A stretch of DNA of 64,000 bases from the NCBI GenBank assembly GCA_020636405.1, contig JACJXW010000004.1, forward strand, positions 2,902,001 through 2,966,000, given 5' to 3'. Positions 53,084 to 62,310 of the stretch are shown here, in pieces. This DNA is from Lewinellaceae bacterium (lineage in GTDB: Bacteria; Bacteroidota; Bacteroidia; Chitinophagales; Saprospiraceae). The translations under genes and the position numbers were made by a program. Each line of letters opens with the position of its first letter. The stretch's first letter is position 1. The notes beneath the pieces are model-generated. The model saw only the letters and a program-made list of their open reading frames with translations. It was not told where the DNA came from and ran no database searches.

Positions 53084-53225
53084 AAGTTTTTGGATAAAAC
53101 ATTCCTGAAAAGTGATAGTTTAGAATGATAGGGATTATCCAAAAGGTAAAGATTTTATTTTATTGAGGAATACTTTTACAAAGGTGTGTAAAATGGAAAT
53201 GCGGTTTTGAATAATTTGTGCCGCG

Positions 53226-53255
53226 TTGATTTTTTGCCACATCTGCCTAAATTTG
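53226..53255 (+). promoter_or_regulatory. Bacteroidota-type promoter for HMG-CoA lyase
   Basis: TTG at 53226-53228, a 19-bp spacer and TAAATTTG at 53248-53255 give a strong match to the -33/-7 consensus, 45 bp before the start codon. Confidence 0.6.
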
Positions 53256-53299
53256 CGGAGTGGCCCCTCAGAAACAGTCCCATAAAGTTCTAACCGTCC

Positions 53300-54154
53300 A
53301 TGGTCAAATTAATAGAATGCCCTAGGGATGCGATGCAGGGCATTAAAGAATTCATCCCAACGGAAAGGAAAGCTGCCTATATAAATAAGCTACTGAAAGC
53401 CAACTTTGACACTATTGATTTCGGTAGTTTCGTCTCCCCCAAAGCTATTCCTCAAATGAAGGATACTGCGGAGGTGTTGTCCCTGCTTGACCTTAGCGGC
53501 ACCCGATCCAGGTTGCTTGCCATTGTCGCCAACCAACGGGGAGCCAATGATGCTGTTCAATTTGATGAGATCACCTACCTGGGATATCCCTTTTCCATTT
53601 CGGAGACTTTCCAATTGCGAAATACCAACGCCACTATCGAGGAATCAGTAGACAGAGTAGAACAGATTCAGGAAATTTGTGTAGCGCATGGCAAACAACT
53701 TGTTGTATACATTTCCATGGGTTTTGGCAATCCGTATGGAGATCCCTGGAATGTAGAGATTGTCCAGCGATGGGCAAATCGGCTGGTAGAGATGGGGATC
53801 AAAATCCTTCAGTTGTCGGACACTATAGGAGTGGCCAGCCCGGAGAGTATCAGCTATCTGTTCAGCAACCTGATCCCCGCCTATCCGGACATTGAATTGG
53901 GTGCTCATTTTCATACGGTTCCGAGTAAATGGAAAGAAAAGGTAGCCACGGCATACCAAAATGGGTGCCGGCGGTTTGACGGTGCGATAAAGGGATACGG
54001 GGGCTGCCCCATGGCCAAGGATGACCTTACCGGGAATATGCCGACAGAGCAGATGTTGTTCTATTTTCTGGACGAAGGCGTGGAGACGGGAATAAACACC
54101 GAGGCTTTTCAGGAAGCCATGGCACTGGCCGGGTCCGTATTTCCGGAACATTAA
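53300..54154 (+). CDS. Hydroxymethylglutaryl-CoA lyase
   Basis: A 284-residue TIM-barrel enzyme that cleaves HMG-CoA to acetoacetate and acetyl-CoA, the last step of leucine breakdown. It opens KLIECPRDAMQGI, keeps LQLSDTIGVASPE and ends its core with the catalytic-cysteine loop GYGGCPMAKDDLTGNM. The N-terminus is about 10 residues shorter than usual, without loss of motifs. It has its own promoter and terminator. Confidence 0.93.
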   Translation: MVKLIECPRDAMQGIKEFIPTERKAAYINKLLKANFDTIDFGSFVSPKAIPQMKDTAEVLSLLDLSGTRSRLLAIVANQRGANDAVQFDEITYLGYPFSISETFQLRNTNATIEESVDRVEQIQEICVAHGKQLVVYISMGFGNPYGDPWNVEIVQRWANRLVEMGIKILQLSDTIGVASPESISYLFSNLIPAYPDIELGAHFHTVPSKWKEKVATAYQNGCRRFDGAIKGYGGCPMAKDDLTGNMPTEQMLFYFLDEGVETGINTEAFQEAMALAGSVFPEH

Positions 54155-54189
54155 AAAAGCCCTCCCGTTTGATAACGGGAAGGCTTTTT
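54154..54189. terminator. Bidirectional terminator between HMG-CoA lyase and groL
   Basis: AAAAAGCCCTCCCGTT and AACGGGAAGGCTTTTT form a 16-bp stem with one mismatch and a TGAT-like loop. A and T tracts on both sides allow it to serve both convergent genes. Confidence 0.8.
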
Positions 54190-54241
54190 CTCTGGACGGC
54201 CACTTTCAGGTAGTCCGTCCTTATTGCTGATAAAGGCCAGC

Positions 54242-55879
54242 TTACATCATGCCGGGCATGCCACCTCCGTGCATACCGGCGTGCATAGCTGCATCTTCCT
54301 TATCCGGTTTATCACTGATGACACATTCGGTGGTCAGTACCATACCTGCGATAGAACCGGCGTTTTCCAGTGCAATGCGGGTCACCTTGGTGGGGTCAAT
54401 TACCCCGGCCTTTTTCAGGTCTTCGAACACATCTGTGCGGGCATTGTAACCAAAGCTTCCTTTCTCGGCCAGTACGCGCTGCAGAACGACAGAGCCTTCA
54501 ACACCGGCGTTGTCGGCGATGATGCGTAGCGGAGCTTCGAGCGACTTTTTGACGATCTGCACGCCGATCTTTTCGTCTTCGTTGGCGCCGCCGACCTTAT
54601 CAAGGATGGAAATGGCGCGAACCAGGGCTACACCGCCGCCGGCAACGATACCTTCTTCCACAGCTGCGCGGGTAGCGTGCAGGGCATCATCAACGCGGTC
54701 TTTCTTTTCCTTCATTTCCACTTCGGTAGCCGCTCCGACATAGAGCACTGCAACGCCACCGGACAGTTTGGCCAGGCGCTCCTGCAGCTTTTCGCGGTCG
54801 TAGTCGGAAGTAGTGCTTTCGACCTGTGCTTTGATCTGATTGATTCGGGCCTGGATCTGTTCTCCATCACCGCGGCCATTGACGATAGTGGTATTGTCCT
54901 TATCTACTGTGATCTTTTCAGCGCGGCCCAGGTGCTCGAGGCTGGCATTTTCCAGCTTGTACCCTTTTTCTTCGCTGATAACCGTACCACCTGTCAGGAT
55001 GGCAATATCTTCCAGCATAGCTTTGCGGCGGTCACCAAAACCAGGAGCTTTAACTGCCACGACCTTCAGCTGGGCGCGGAGGCGGTTGACGACCAGTACG
55101 CCGAGGGCCTGGCTTTCGATATCTTCAGCAATGATCAGCAGTGGGCGGCCAGCCTGCACGACTCTTTCCAGGACGGGAACAATGTCCTGCATGTTGGAGA
55201 TCTTCTTGTCATGGATCAGGATGAAGGGCTCTTCATACTCTGTGATCATGTTTTCCGTATCCGTAACGAAGTACGGAGAGAGGTAGCCGCGGTCGAACTG
55301 CATGCCGAGCACTTCATCCACGTAGGTATCCGTCCCTTTGGATTCTTCGACGGTGATAACGCCGTCTTTGGAAACGCGCTTCATAGCGTCTGCGATCAGG
55401 CTGCCGATCTCTTCGTCGTTATTGGCGGAAATGGCGCCTACTTGCTTGATCTTTTCGAAGTCATCGCCGATCACTTCAGATTGACGCTGCAGGTCTTCGA
55501 TCACTGCTTTTACGGCCTTGTCGATGCCTCGCTTCAGGTCCATGGGGTTGGCGCCGGCAGTGACGTTTTTCAGGCCGGCATTGATCATTGCCTGAGCCAG
55601 AACGGTAGCTGTGGTAGTGCCGTCGCCTGCGATGTCAGCAGTTTTGGAGGCTACTTCCTTGACCATCTGGGCCCCCATATTTTCAACGGCGTCTTCGAGC
55701 TCTATTTCTTTGGCAACGGTGACACCATCTTTAGTGATCTGGGGAGCGCCGAAGCTTTTTTGGATAACGACATTACGTCCTTTGGGGCCGAGCGTAACTT
55801 TTACGGCGTTGGACAACGCATCGACCCCCGCGCGCAACCGTTCTCTTGCATTTCTATCAAAGCTAATTTCTTTAGCCAT
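54242..55879 (-). CDS. groL: Chaperonin GroEL (60 kDa)
   Basis: A 545-residue chaperonin. It opens AKEISFDRNARERLRAGVDAL and contains the ATP-site GDGTTTATVLAQAM and the apical-domain stretch VVAVKAPGFGDRRKAML. The end is the flexible Gly-Gly-Met tail (MHGGGMPGMM). With GroES it folds proteins in a closed cage. No CIRCE operator is visible upstream of the operon. Confidence 0.98.
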   Translation of the reverse strand: MAKEISFDRNARERLRAGVDALSNAVKVTLGPKGRNVVIQKSFGAPQITKDGVTVAKEIELEDAVENMGAQMVKEVASKTADIAGDGTTTATVLAQAMINAGLKNVTAGANPMDLKRGIDKAVKAVIEDLQRQSEVIGDDFEKIKQVGAISANNDEEIGSLIADAMKRVSKDGVITVEESKGTDTYVDEVLGMQFDRGYLSPYFVTDTENMITEYEEPFILIHDKKISNMQDIVPVLERVVQAGRPLLIIAEDIESQALGVLVVNRLRAQLKVVAVKAPGFGDRRKAMLEDIAILTGGTVISEEKGYKLENASLEHLGRAEKITVDKDNTTIVNGRGDGEQIQARINQIKAQVESTTSDYDREKLQERLAKLSGGVAVLYVGAATEVEMKEKKDRVDDALHATRAAVEEGIVAGGGVALVRAISILDKVGGANEDEKIGVQIVKKSLEAPLRIIADNAGVEGSVVLQRVLAEKGSFGYNARTDVFEDLKKAGVIDPTKVTRIALENAGSIAGMVLTTECVISDKPDKEDAAMHAGMHGGGMPGMM

Positions 55880-55941
55880 TTTGGGTTGGATTTTTTTGTT
55901 TTGAAAAATTTGTGAATCAAGGGCAGAAGGAGGGCCGGTAG

Positions 55942-56217
55942 TTATTCATTGCCTTCCAGGATGACGAGGATATCGTCTTCCCGCATGATCAGGTATTCCT
56001 GTCCTTCGAAGTGGAGTTCCTGGCCGGCGTACTTGCCATAAAGAACGATATCGCCAGGCTGTACAGTCATGAGGTTGCCATCTTTTCCCGGGCCAACTGC
56101 CACAACCTTACCACGCTGAGGTTTTTCTTTAGCGGTATCCGGGATGATGATCCCACCTTTAGTCTTTTCTTCTGCCTGAGCAGGCTTGACGACTACTCTG
56201 TCATTGATGGGCTTCAT
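55942..56217 (-). CDS. groS: Co-chaperonin GroES
   Basis: A 91-residue cap protein. It begins MKPINDRVVVKPAQAEEKTKG, with mobile-loop GGIIIPDTAKEKPQ, and ends REDDILVILEGN. It is 62 bp upstream of groL on the same strand. The 260 bp before it hold no CIRCE repeat and no clear TAnnTTTG site. Confidence 0.97.
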   Translation of the reverse strand: MKPINDRVVVKPAQAEEKTKGGIIIPDTAKEKPQRGKVVAVGPGKDGNLMTVQPGDIVLYGKYAGQELHFEGQEYLIMREDDILVILEGNE

Positions 56218-56426
56218 AGTTAAGAGCTTTTATAGTTCAGTTTTGTTAAACGAATAAAATGTTATTTCTGAGTACGTTTCAGAAGTCAAACAACCTCTAT
56301 CATACGGTATGCCAAATTGAAATTCATGACAATATTTCAGGTTTTTCCGCCAATTGCGGAAGGCAGGCAGGCCGCGCCATTCCTTGATGGTGCACAATTG
56401 ACAATTTGACAAGCCGGAGAAAACGA

Positions 56427-56460
56427 AAAAAGGCCTGAAGAAACTTCCTCAGGCCTTTTT
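56427..56460 (-). terminator. Terminator after secG
   Basis: AAAAAGGCCTGA (56427-56438) pairs with TCAGGCCTTTTT (56449-56460) over a 10-nt loop; on the minus strand it ends in a T tract. It lies 19 bp beyond the secG stop. Confidence 0.8.
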
Positions 56461-56478
56461 CAGGAGGCGTGCATGAGC

Positions 56479-56742
56479 TTACTGAGACAGCAAGGGGTCT
56501 ACGGCTTCGGTGCCGCCGCCAACCATCAGTGCGGTTATGATGCAGAGGATGCCCAGCGCAGCGGCCAGGTACCAGGTTGCTTTTTCAATGAAGTCAGTGG
56601 ACTTTGCAGCCCCGAACATTTGGTTAGCCTGCGTCCCTCCAAAAGTGGAGTCTACACCGCCGCCCTTGGGATTCTGGATCAGCACCGCGCCCATCAGGAG
56701 TATGCACACCAGGGCGATCAACACGGTCATTGCAGTTAACAT
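56479..56742 (-). CDS. secG: Preprotein translocase subunit SecG
   Basis: An 87-residue membrane protein with two helices (LTAMTVLIALVCILLMGAVL and ATWYLAAALGILCIITALMV) joined by the conserved loop VLIQNPKGGGVDSTFGG. SecG assists protein export through SecYE. It lies 3 bp after the upstream hypothetical gene. Confidence 0.93.
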   Translation of the reverse strand: MLTAMTVLIALVCILLMGAVLIQNPKGGGVDSTFGGTQANQMFGAAKSTDFIEKATWYLAAALGILCIITALMVGGGTEAVDPLLSQ

Positions 56743-56745
56743 ATC

Positions 56746-57969
56746 TTATTTACTTTTTAGATTCTCAATTTTCTCCGCAAAGAAATCACTTTTTTGGGGA
56801 AAAACCAACATTAGAGCCTTATACATTTCTATAGCCCGGCTGTTTTCCCCCTGAGATGCCAGCAATTCAGCCAGGGTCTCGGAAAGGATTTCCTTATTTT
56901 CGGTGATGCTCTTGATCGCCAGCCGCCCGACACCGGGAGGGTTGGAAGGCTTATCCTTTTTCTTATTCTTTCTTTTCTTCCGGGAATCCTCTCTTTTTTT
57001 GGATTCCATCAATTCACTCAGGCGTACTTGCACTGTAGGAGACTGGAATTTTTCCACCCAGCTGGTAAAGGATTGTTTGGGCTGGGGACGGGGGGTATCA
57101 ACGGGGCCTTCAGCGGGCATATCCACGGTGAAGATGGGACGGCTGCGGGCTTTCAGTTTTAAAGCATCGAGATCGGGGCTGGGTAGGGGAGGGCGGCGGT
57201 TCTCTTTTTGCCGGGCGCCCGCTCCCTTTTCTTTATTTTTTTGTCCGGTTTCAGCACTGTCCGGCGGACTGGATTCCGTTGCACTGGTTTCGAGGAGGAA
57301 AAGCAGCGCAGAACAATCCAGGATCAGTTCTTCCGTTACTTCAAATTTTTTGCCTGGTTCCGCCGGCTCGGCAGGGCGTGCCGGTAAGGCATCACTGGCG
57401 GATTCAGCCAGGCTGATTCCGGGCTCTTCTTCGGCGCCCTCTGCGCGGTTCTGTCCATGATCTTCCCGCGGCGCCAGGCCAGCGCTGATCTCGAAGGGTT
57501 CATCCGTTTCTTCCTCTTCTTCCAGCTCAATGGGAAGGAACTCTTCCAGGGTGTTTTTTTCCTTGCCGGGAGGTTCCTGCGGCATGGGGGTGAACTCGAG
57601 TTTCAGGCCCGCTTCTTCCCAGTCTGCCTTACCGTTGTCCCTCAGCAGCGGTTCTTCCATTTCCAGGCTTTCCAGGCTTTTGAGTTCCAGGAATTCTTCA
57701 CTCAGGAGGAAGTTATCCCCTTCTCCTTCTTTGCGGTCGAGTTTTTTGGCCTGATGATACAGGTGCTTTCGGTCGATGCTGTACACTGCGGCCTTTTCCA
57801 GGTTTTGTTCCCATTCCCGGGAGCCCTCCATGTAGCTTTTCTGGAACAATAACAGGTGCAGGTTCTGGCAGTACGGATACTGCAGAGACAGGCTTTTGAG
57901 TTCCTGGTAAGAAGCCTGGTACAGAAGGGACGGGTCTTCCAGGTATTGGGCGAAGTTATCTGCGTTCAT
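56746..57969 (-). CDS. Low-complexity protein with C-terminal TPR-like region
   Basis: A 407-residue cytosolic protein. It opens NADNFAQYLEDPSLLYQASYQELKSL-like helices, has a long Glu/Pro/Ala-rich disordered middle, and ends with helical pairs (ILSETLAELLASQGENSRAIEMYKAL) resembling a single TPR. A proximal HYHQAKKLDR-like stretch is basic. It is directly upstream of secG on the same strand. Function unknown; similar gene pairs occur in Bacteroidota. Confidence 0.65.
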   Translation of the reverse strand: MNADNFAQYLEDPSLLYQASYQELKSLSLQYPYCQNLHLLLFQKSYMEGSREWEQNLEKAAVYSIDRKHLYHQAKKLDRKEGEGDNFLLSEEFLELKSLESLEMEEPLLRDNGKADWEEAGLKLEFTPMPQEPPGKEKNTLEEFLPIELEEEEETDEPFEISAGLAPREDHGQNRAEGAEEEPGISLAESASDALPARPAEPAEPGKKFEVTEELILDCSALLFLLETSATESSPPDSAETGQKNKEKGAGARQKENRRPPLPSPDLDALKLKARSRPIFTVDMPAEGPVDTPRPQPKQSFTSWVEKFQSPTVQVRLSELMESKKREDSRKKRKNKKKDKPSNPPGVGRLAIKSITENKEILSETLAELLASQGENSRAIEMYKALMLVFPQKSDFFAEKIENLKSK

Positions 57970-58149
57970 ATCCTGCTATCTTTTCTCAAAATGGCGGTAT
58001 ACCTTAAAAACTCAATAATATACAGCAATTTGCCGAAGAAGTCAAAGGCTGTGGCACAATGGAGTTTACGGAGCGGGGCCTGGGAGGTTGCATGGTTTTA
58101 ATAAACTTCTACAACGAACCGCCTTTGTGTCGGGGGCCCCGGGCTCCCG

Positions 58150-58734
58150 TTAATAGGCTCTTTCCAGCAGAAATGCTTTGAGTTGAGCAACAGCCTGGCC
58201 GCGGTGGCTGATGGCATTTTTTTCGCCTACGGACATTTGTGCGAAAGTCCGGTTGTAGCCCCGGGGCATGAAAATGGGGTCATAACCAAAGCCTCCGGCA
58301 CCTTCTTTTTGAAGCGTGATCTGTCCGTAAGCTATACCTTCGAAAGTAAATTCCCTGCCGCCGATAATGAGGGCGATGACCGTTCGGAAGCGGGCGTTTC
58401 GGTTATCCTTATCATCCAGGTTGCGGAGCAGGAGGTTCATATTGGCCTCAGCATCATTTTCCGGGCCGGCATAGCGGGCCGAATAGACGCCTGGAGCGCC
58501 ATCGAGGGCTTCGACTTCCAGGCCGGTATCCTCTGAAAAGCAATCAACCTGAAAATGCTGGTGCACGTATCGGGCTTTCTCCAGGGCATTGCCCTCGATG
58601 GTAGGGCTGGTTTCCGGTAATTCTTCTTTGCAGCCGATGGCATCGAGTCCAATGACCTCGAACGCGCCGTCGAGGGCAGCGTTAGCCTCTTTCACTTTAT
58701 TGGCGTTTCTGGTGGCAAAAACAATGGGCGGCAT
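58150..58734 (-). CDS. rdgB: Non-canonical purine NTP pyrophosphatase (RdgB/HAM1)
   Basis: A 194-residue enzyme that removes ITP, dITP and XTP from nucleotide pools. It opens VFATRNANKVKEANAAL; the substrate loop is CFSEDTGLEVEALDGAPGVYSARYAG; the end has GYDPIFMPRGYNRTFAQM and SHRGQA. Five bases separate it from the upstream gene on the same strand. Confidence 0.95.
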   Translation of the reverse strand: MPPIVFATRNANKVKEANAALDGAFEVIGLDAIGCKEELPETSPTIEGNALEKARYVHQHFQVDCFSEDTGLEVEALDGAPGVYSARYAGPENDAEANMNLLLRNLDDKDNRNARFRTVIALIIGGREFTFEGIAYGQITLQKEGAGGFGYDPIFMPRGYNRTFAQMSVGEKNAISHRGQAVAQLKAFLLERAY

Positions 58735-58739
58735 ATTAT

Positions 58740-59255
58740 TTATGGTGTATCCGGGTCAACGAACAATTGTTTCAGGTTTTTCCAGAGGGAAGCGGCTTTG
58801 GGGCGGGTTTCCGCCTTGCGTTCTTCGAACAAGGAGCGGAGCGGGGGGGAATACAAAAACAGAACCTTCCCAAACCTGGTGGGCTCATCGGCAACCAGTG
58901 GGAAATGGACACCCAACTGCCGGGGGCCGACCCCGAACAACAGAACGTATTTAACTGGCTTCGCCTGGGACAGGTTGGAAAAACTAATGTTTTCTCCTTT
59001 TGTTAATTTAAGTAGAAGTGTATCTTCTTCAAGGTTCAGTTTTGCAGCTGAAAGTATTTTCCCTAAAAAATCTGTGAGCTCTTTATCGTCCTCCTGGTGT
59101 TCCATCACAATGAGGACGTGCCGGGCGTTTCCGCCGGAAAGCCTGCTGCCCAGCTGCTCCCAGTCAGAAAGGGGGAATAAATGGAAATCGAAAAAGCCAG
59201 GTTTCAATTTATAATACCGGTTTAATAAAACTGCTGAGAATTTTATTTTGTACAA
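58740..59255 (-). CDS. Hypothetical protein with possible TTG start
   Basis: A 171-residue cytosolic protein. No ATG begins the frame: translation is taken from TTG 59255, next to an AGGAG, with a stop codon two codons before. The fold pattern has NARHVLIVMEHQEDDKELTDFLGKIL, then KPVKYVLLFGVGPRQLGVHF, which loosely recalls DNA polymerase III psi-type (uracil-glycosylase-fold) proteins. That resemblance is weak and unverified. It lies immediately upstream of rdgB and divergent from ilvE. Confidence 0.55.
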   Translation of the reverse strand: MYKIKFSAVLLNRYYKLKPGFFDFHLFPLSDWEQLGSRLSGGNARHVLIVMEHQEDDKELTDFLGKILSAAKLNLEEDTLLLKLTKGENISFSNLSQAKPVKYVLLFGVGPRQLGVHFPLVADEPTRFGKVLFLYSPPLRSLFEERKAETRPKAASLWKNLKQLFVDPDTP

Positions 59256-59323
59256 CTCCTAAAAACGGAGCAAAAATAGAATTTTTGTACAAAAAAAGTT
59301 AATTTCGCACAAAATTCTTACCT

Positions 59324-60409
59324 ATGAAATATAACATCAAAGTCACGAAAACCCAAAACTCCCGCCTTTCTGAAGTGGATTTTGAAAACATTCCGTTCGG
59401 GCGTGTTTTCTCCGACCACATGTTTGTTACGGAATACCGCAACGGGAAGTGGGTAGATCCCCGCATTGAGCCCTTCGGCCGGTTCACCATCCACCCGGCG
59501 GCAATGGCCCTGCACTACGGCCAGGCCATTTTTGAAGGCATGAAGGCATCGAAAAGCTTTGATGGCAAGCCGCTCTTTTTCCGTCCGGAAATGCATGCCA
59601 AGCGCCTGAACAACTCTGCACGCCGTATGTGCATGCCGGATGTTCCGGAAGATCTTTTCCTGGAAGCCTTGAACCTGCTGGTGGACATCGACAGTGCCTG
59701 GATCCCCCCTCAGGAAGGCAGCGCGCTGTACATTCGCCCCTATATGTTCGCCAATGATGAATTCATCGGCGTCAAGCCTTCAGAAAACTATCGCTTTATC
59801 ATTTTCACCGGCCCGGTGGGGCCGTACTATCCCAAGCCGGTAAGCCTGATCGCCGAGCAGGAGTACGTGCGCTGCGCCGTGGAAGGCGGCACCGGAGAGG
59901 CCAAAGTAGCCGGTAACTACGCAGCATCCCTGCTCCCTGCCCGCAAGGCCAATGAAAAAGGATATGACCAGGTGATGTGGCTTGATGCCAATGAGTTCAA
60001 ATACGTTCAGGAAGTGGGTACGATGAACATTTTCTTCGTCATTGATGGCACGGTCGTTACCCCCGCCCTCAATGGAGGGATCCTTCCGGGTATAACCCGC
60101 GACAGTATCCTGACGATCTTCCGGGAAAAAGGATATCCGGTCGAAGAAAGAGCCATTTCGATTGATGAGCTCCAGGAAGCCCATAAGGCAGGCAAACTGG
60201 AGGAAGCGTTCGGCACCGGTACTGCTGCGGTGGTCGCCCACGTCTCCAAAATTGCGATCGGAGACAAGGTGCTGGAACTGCCGCCGGCCGACCAACGGAA
60301 AGTGGGAGAGATGGCCAAGAAGGAGATCAACGGCATGCGCGCAGGAAAGATCAAGGATGTACACGGTTGGATCGTTCCGGTGAAACATACGGAAACCGTT
60401 AATGCATAA
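59324..60409 (+). CDS. ilvE: Branched-chain amino-acid aminotransferase
   Basis: A 361-residue class IV PLP aminotransferase that transfers amino groups between branched-chain amino acids and glutamate. The PLP lysine is Lys194 in GEAKVAGNYAASL; LHYGQAIFEGMKA, EVGTMNIFFVID and LPGITRDSIL complete the family set. Length fits the eukaryote-like/Bacteroidota form. It completes the last step for valine, leucine and isoleucine, complementing the ilv and leu genes in the window. Confidence 0.96.
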   Translation: MKYNIKVTKTQNSRLSEVDFENIPFGRVFSDHMFVTEYRNGKWVDPRIEPFGRFTIHPAAMALHYGQAIFEGMKASKSFDGKPLFFRPEMHAKRLNNSARRMCMPDVPEDLFLEALNLLVDIDSAWIPPQEGSALYIRPYMFANDEFIGVKPSENYRFIIFTGPVGPYYPKPVSLIAEQEYVRCAVEGGTGEAKVAGNYAASLLPARKANEKGYDQVMWLDANEFKYVQEVGTMNIFFVIDGTVVTPALNGGILPGITRDSILTIFREKGYPVEERAISIDELQEAHKAGKLEEAFGTGTAAVVAHVSKIAIGDKVLELPPADQRKVGEMAKKEINGMRAGKIKDVHGWIVPVKHTETVNA

Positions 60410-60429
60410 TTGCGTATAGCAAACCGAAG

Positions 60430-60465
60430 AAAAAAGCTGTTCCGAAGGGAGCAGCTTTTTTTTTT
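60430..60465 (+). terminator. Terminator after ilvE
   Basis: AAAAAAGCTGTTCC pairs with GGAGCAGCTTTTTT (one mismatch) around GAAG and runs into a T tract to 60465. Confidence 0.85.
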
Positions 60466-60604
60466 ATACCGATAACCGAAGGTATCCGATAAAATGCAAA
60501 ACAATATTTGGCGAAATAAAAAAATAGAGCGACTTTAGCCTTTTCAAAAAAAGCCCCTCTTACAGTAGTTGAGCGGGCGTTGGTTCGGCTGAAAATTTTG
60601 AGGC

Positions 60605-60820
60605 ATGACAAAAAAAAACGCCTTCTCAACGGTGGCCCTTCTCTTGTTTTCCTCTCTATTATGGGGGCAGGGAGAAGAGGCAGATTTTATGCGTAGTACA
60701 GGCAAGATCTATGTGGTGGTTGCGGTTATCGTTACCATCTTCATCGGTATCGTCCTGTTCTTAATTTACCTGGATAGAAAACTAACCAAATTAGAGAATC
60801 AAATTAACGATAATGATTAA
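60605..60820 (+). CDS. CcmD family protein
   Basis: A 71-residue protein with an N-terminal signal-like segment and then the family core MRSTGKIYVVVAVIVTIFIGIVLFLIYLDRKLTKLE, one membrane helix followed by a charged helix. CcmD is a small helper of the heme-handling machinery in cytochrome c maturation. Here no ccmB, ccmC or ccmE is adjacent; the gene overlaps the next by 8 bp instead. Confidence 0.85.
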   Translation: MTKKNAFSTVALLLFSSLLWGQGEEADFMRSTGKIYVVVAVIVTIFIGIVLFLIYLDRKLTKLENQINDND

Positions 60821-62249
60821 TCTCGAACCGAAGTCACAGACGAGCTTTTATCAAAGTGTGCAGAATTACTTTGATAAAGCTGCCCGCCATACCGGGCTTC
60901 ACCCTGGCCTGTTGGAGCAGATTAAAGTGTGTAACGCCGTTTATCAGGTTCACTTTCCGGTCAAAGTTGGAAATGAGTACCGGGTGATCGAGGCCTACCG
61001 CGTTCAACACAGCCACCACCGGACGCCTACCAAGGGCGGTATCCGTTTCAGCAATCACGTTAACCAGGAAGAAGTCATGGCGCTGGCCACTCTGATGACT
61101 TACAAATGTGCTATCGTTGACGTTCCTTTCGGCGGCGCCAAAGGAGGTGTCAAGATCAATCCCTGGGAATTTACTCCTTCACAGATCGAAAAGATCACCC
61201 GGAGGTATACCTCTGAGCTCATTCGCCGAAACATGATCGGCCCTTCCGTCGATGTTCCGGCGCCGGACTATGGAACCGGCTCACGTGAAATGGCCTGGAT
61301 CTATGACACCTACCGCACTTTCAATGGCGATGACATCGATGCTGCCGGCTGTGTGACCGGCAAGCCGGTTAACCAACATGGTATCCGGGGCAGGACCGAA
61401 GCCACCGGAAGGGGCGTATTCTACGGCATTCGGGAGGCCTGCAATCAAAAAGAAGATATGAAAAGGCTGGGCCTGGAGCCGGGTATTGAAGGCAAGACTA
61501 TGGTCGTCCAGGGCCTGGGTAACGTGGGATCCTATACGGCCACCATTTCTCAGGATGAAGGCGGCGTGAAAATCGTTGGAGTCGGGGAAGTGGAAGGCGC
61601 CATTTACAAGAAGGATGGCATCGACATTCACGACCTGCTCAAGTTCAGGAAAGAAACCGGTTCCATCATCGGCTATCCGGGCGCAAAAGTACTGGATAAA
61701 TCCAACCGGAAGGCCGTTCTGGAGATGGAGTGTGACATTCTGGTGCCGGCAGCGCTGGAAAACCAGATAACGACCGAGAATGCCCATAAGATAAAGGCCA
61801 AGATCATCGCTGAGGCAGCCAACGGCCCGATCACCTCAATGGCGGAGGAGGTCCTGCTCGAGGCTGGTAAACTCATCATTCCCGATGTATACCTCAACGC
61901 CGGCGGGGTGACGGTTTCCTACTTTGAATGGCTCAAGAACCTCTCCCATATGCGCTTCGGGCGGATGGACAAGCGGTTCAATCAGCAAACGTACCAGAAC
62001 CTGATCGAGCTGGTGGAAAGGCTTACCGGGCATACCATCGGCGAGCGCGAGCGCCTTATGATCGGCCGCGGCGCCGAGGAGATCGACCTGGTGCGCTCCG
62101 GACTGGAGGAGACCATGATCTCTTCCTACAACCAGATACGAGAAGTTATGAAGCGCAAACGGAAGGTGGATGACCTGCGCACCGCCGCTTTCGTCAGCGC
62201 TATCAATAAGATCAGCAGCGATTACCTTTCTCTGGGGATCTTCCCTTAA
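60813..62249 (+). CDS. Glu/Leu/Phe/Val family dehydrogenase
   Basis: A 478-residue NAD(P)-dependent amino-acid dehydrogenase. Substrate and catalytic motifs TPTKGGIRFSNHVN and VPFGGAKGGVKINP are intact, and the Rossmann loop is VQGLGNVGSYTA. Length and the C-terminal helices fit the glutamate dehydrogenase branch, but leucine or valine dehydrogenase activity cannot be excluded. Translationally coupled to CcmD by overlap. A nearby Lrp regulator fits amino-acid control. Confidence 0.92.
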   Translation: MINLEPKSQTSFYQSVQNYFDKAARHTGLHPGLLEQIKVCNAVYQVHFPVKVGNEYRVIEAYRVQHSHHRTPTKGGIRFSNHVNQEEVMALATLMTYKCAIVDVPFGGAKGGVKINPWEFTPSQIEKITRRYTSELIRRNMIGPSVDVPAPDYGTGSREMAWIYDTYRTFNGDDIDAAGCVTGKPVNQHGIRGRTEATGRGVFYGIREACNQKEDMKRLGLEPGIEGKTMVVQGLGNVGSYTATISQDEGGVKIVGVGEVEGAIYKKDGIDIHDLLKFRKETGSIIGYPGAKVLDKSNRKAVLEMECDILVPAALENQITTENAHKIKAKIIAEAANGPITSMAEEVLLEAGKLIIPDVYLNAGGVTVSYFEWLKNLSHMRFGRMDKRFNQQTYQNLIELVERLTGHTIGERERLMIGRGAEEIDLVRSGLEETMISSYNQIREVMKRKRKVDDLRTAAFVSAINKISSDYLSLGIFP

Positions 62250-62310
62250 GAGCGCGAACGGCTCTTGTCGGAAGCACCTGAGCCTGAAAAGTTTTTTCTG
62301 AACTTGTTTC

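Noticed and set aside
54677..55915. A 412-codon plus-strand frame over groL
   Set aside because: Shadow of the highly conserved GroEL gene.
56230..56412. A 60-codon minus-strand frame upstream of groS
   Set aside because: Lies in the promoter region, composition is random-like and no start signal is seen.
56218..56478. CIRCE heat-shock operator upstream of groS-groL
   Set aside because: No TTAGCACTC-N9-GAGTGCTAA-like repeat was found.
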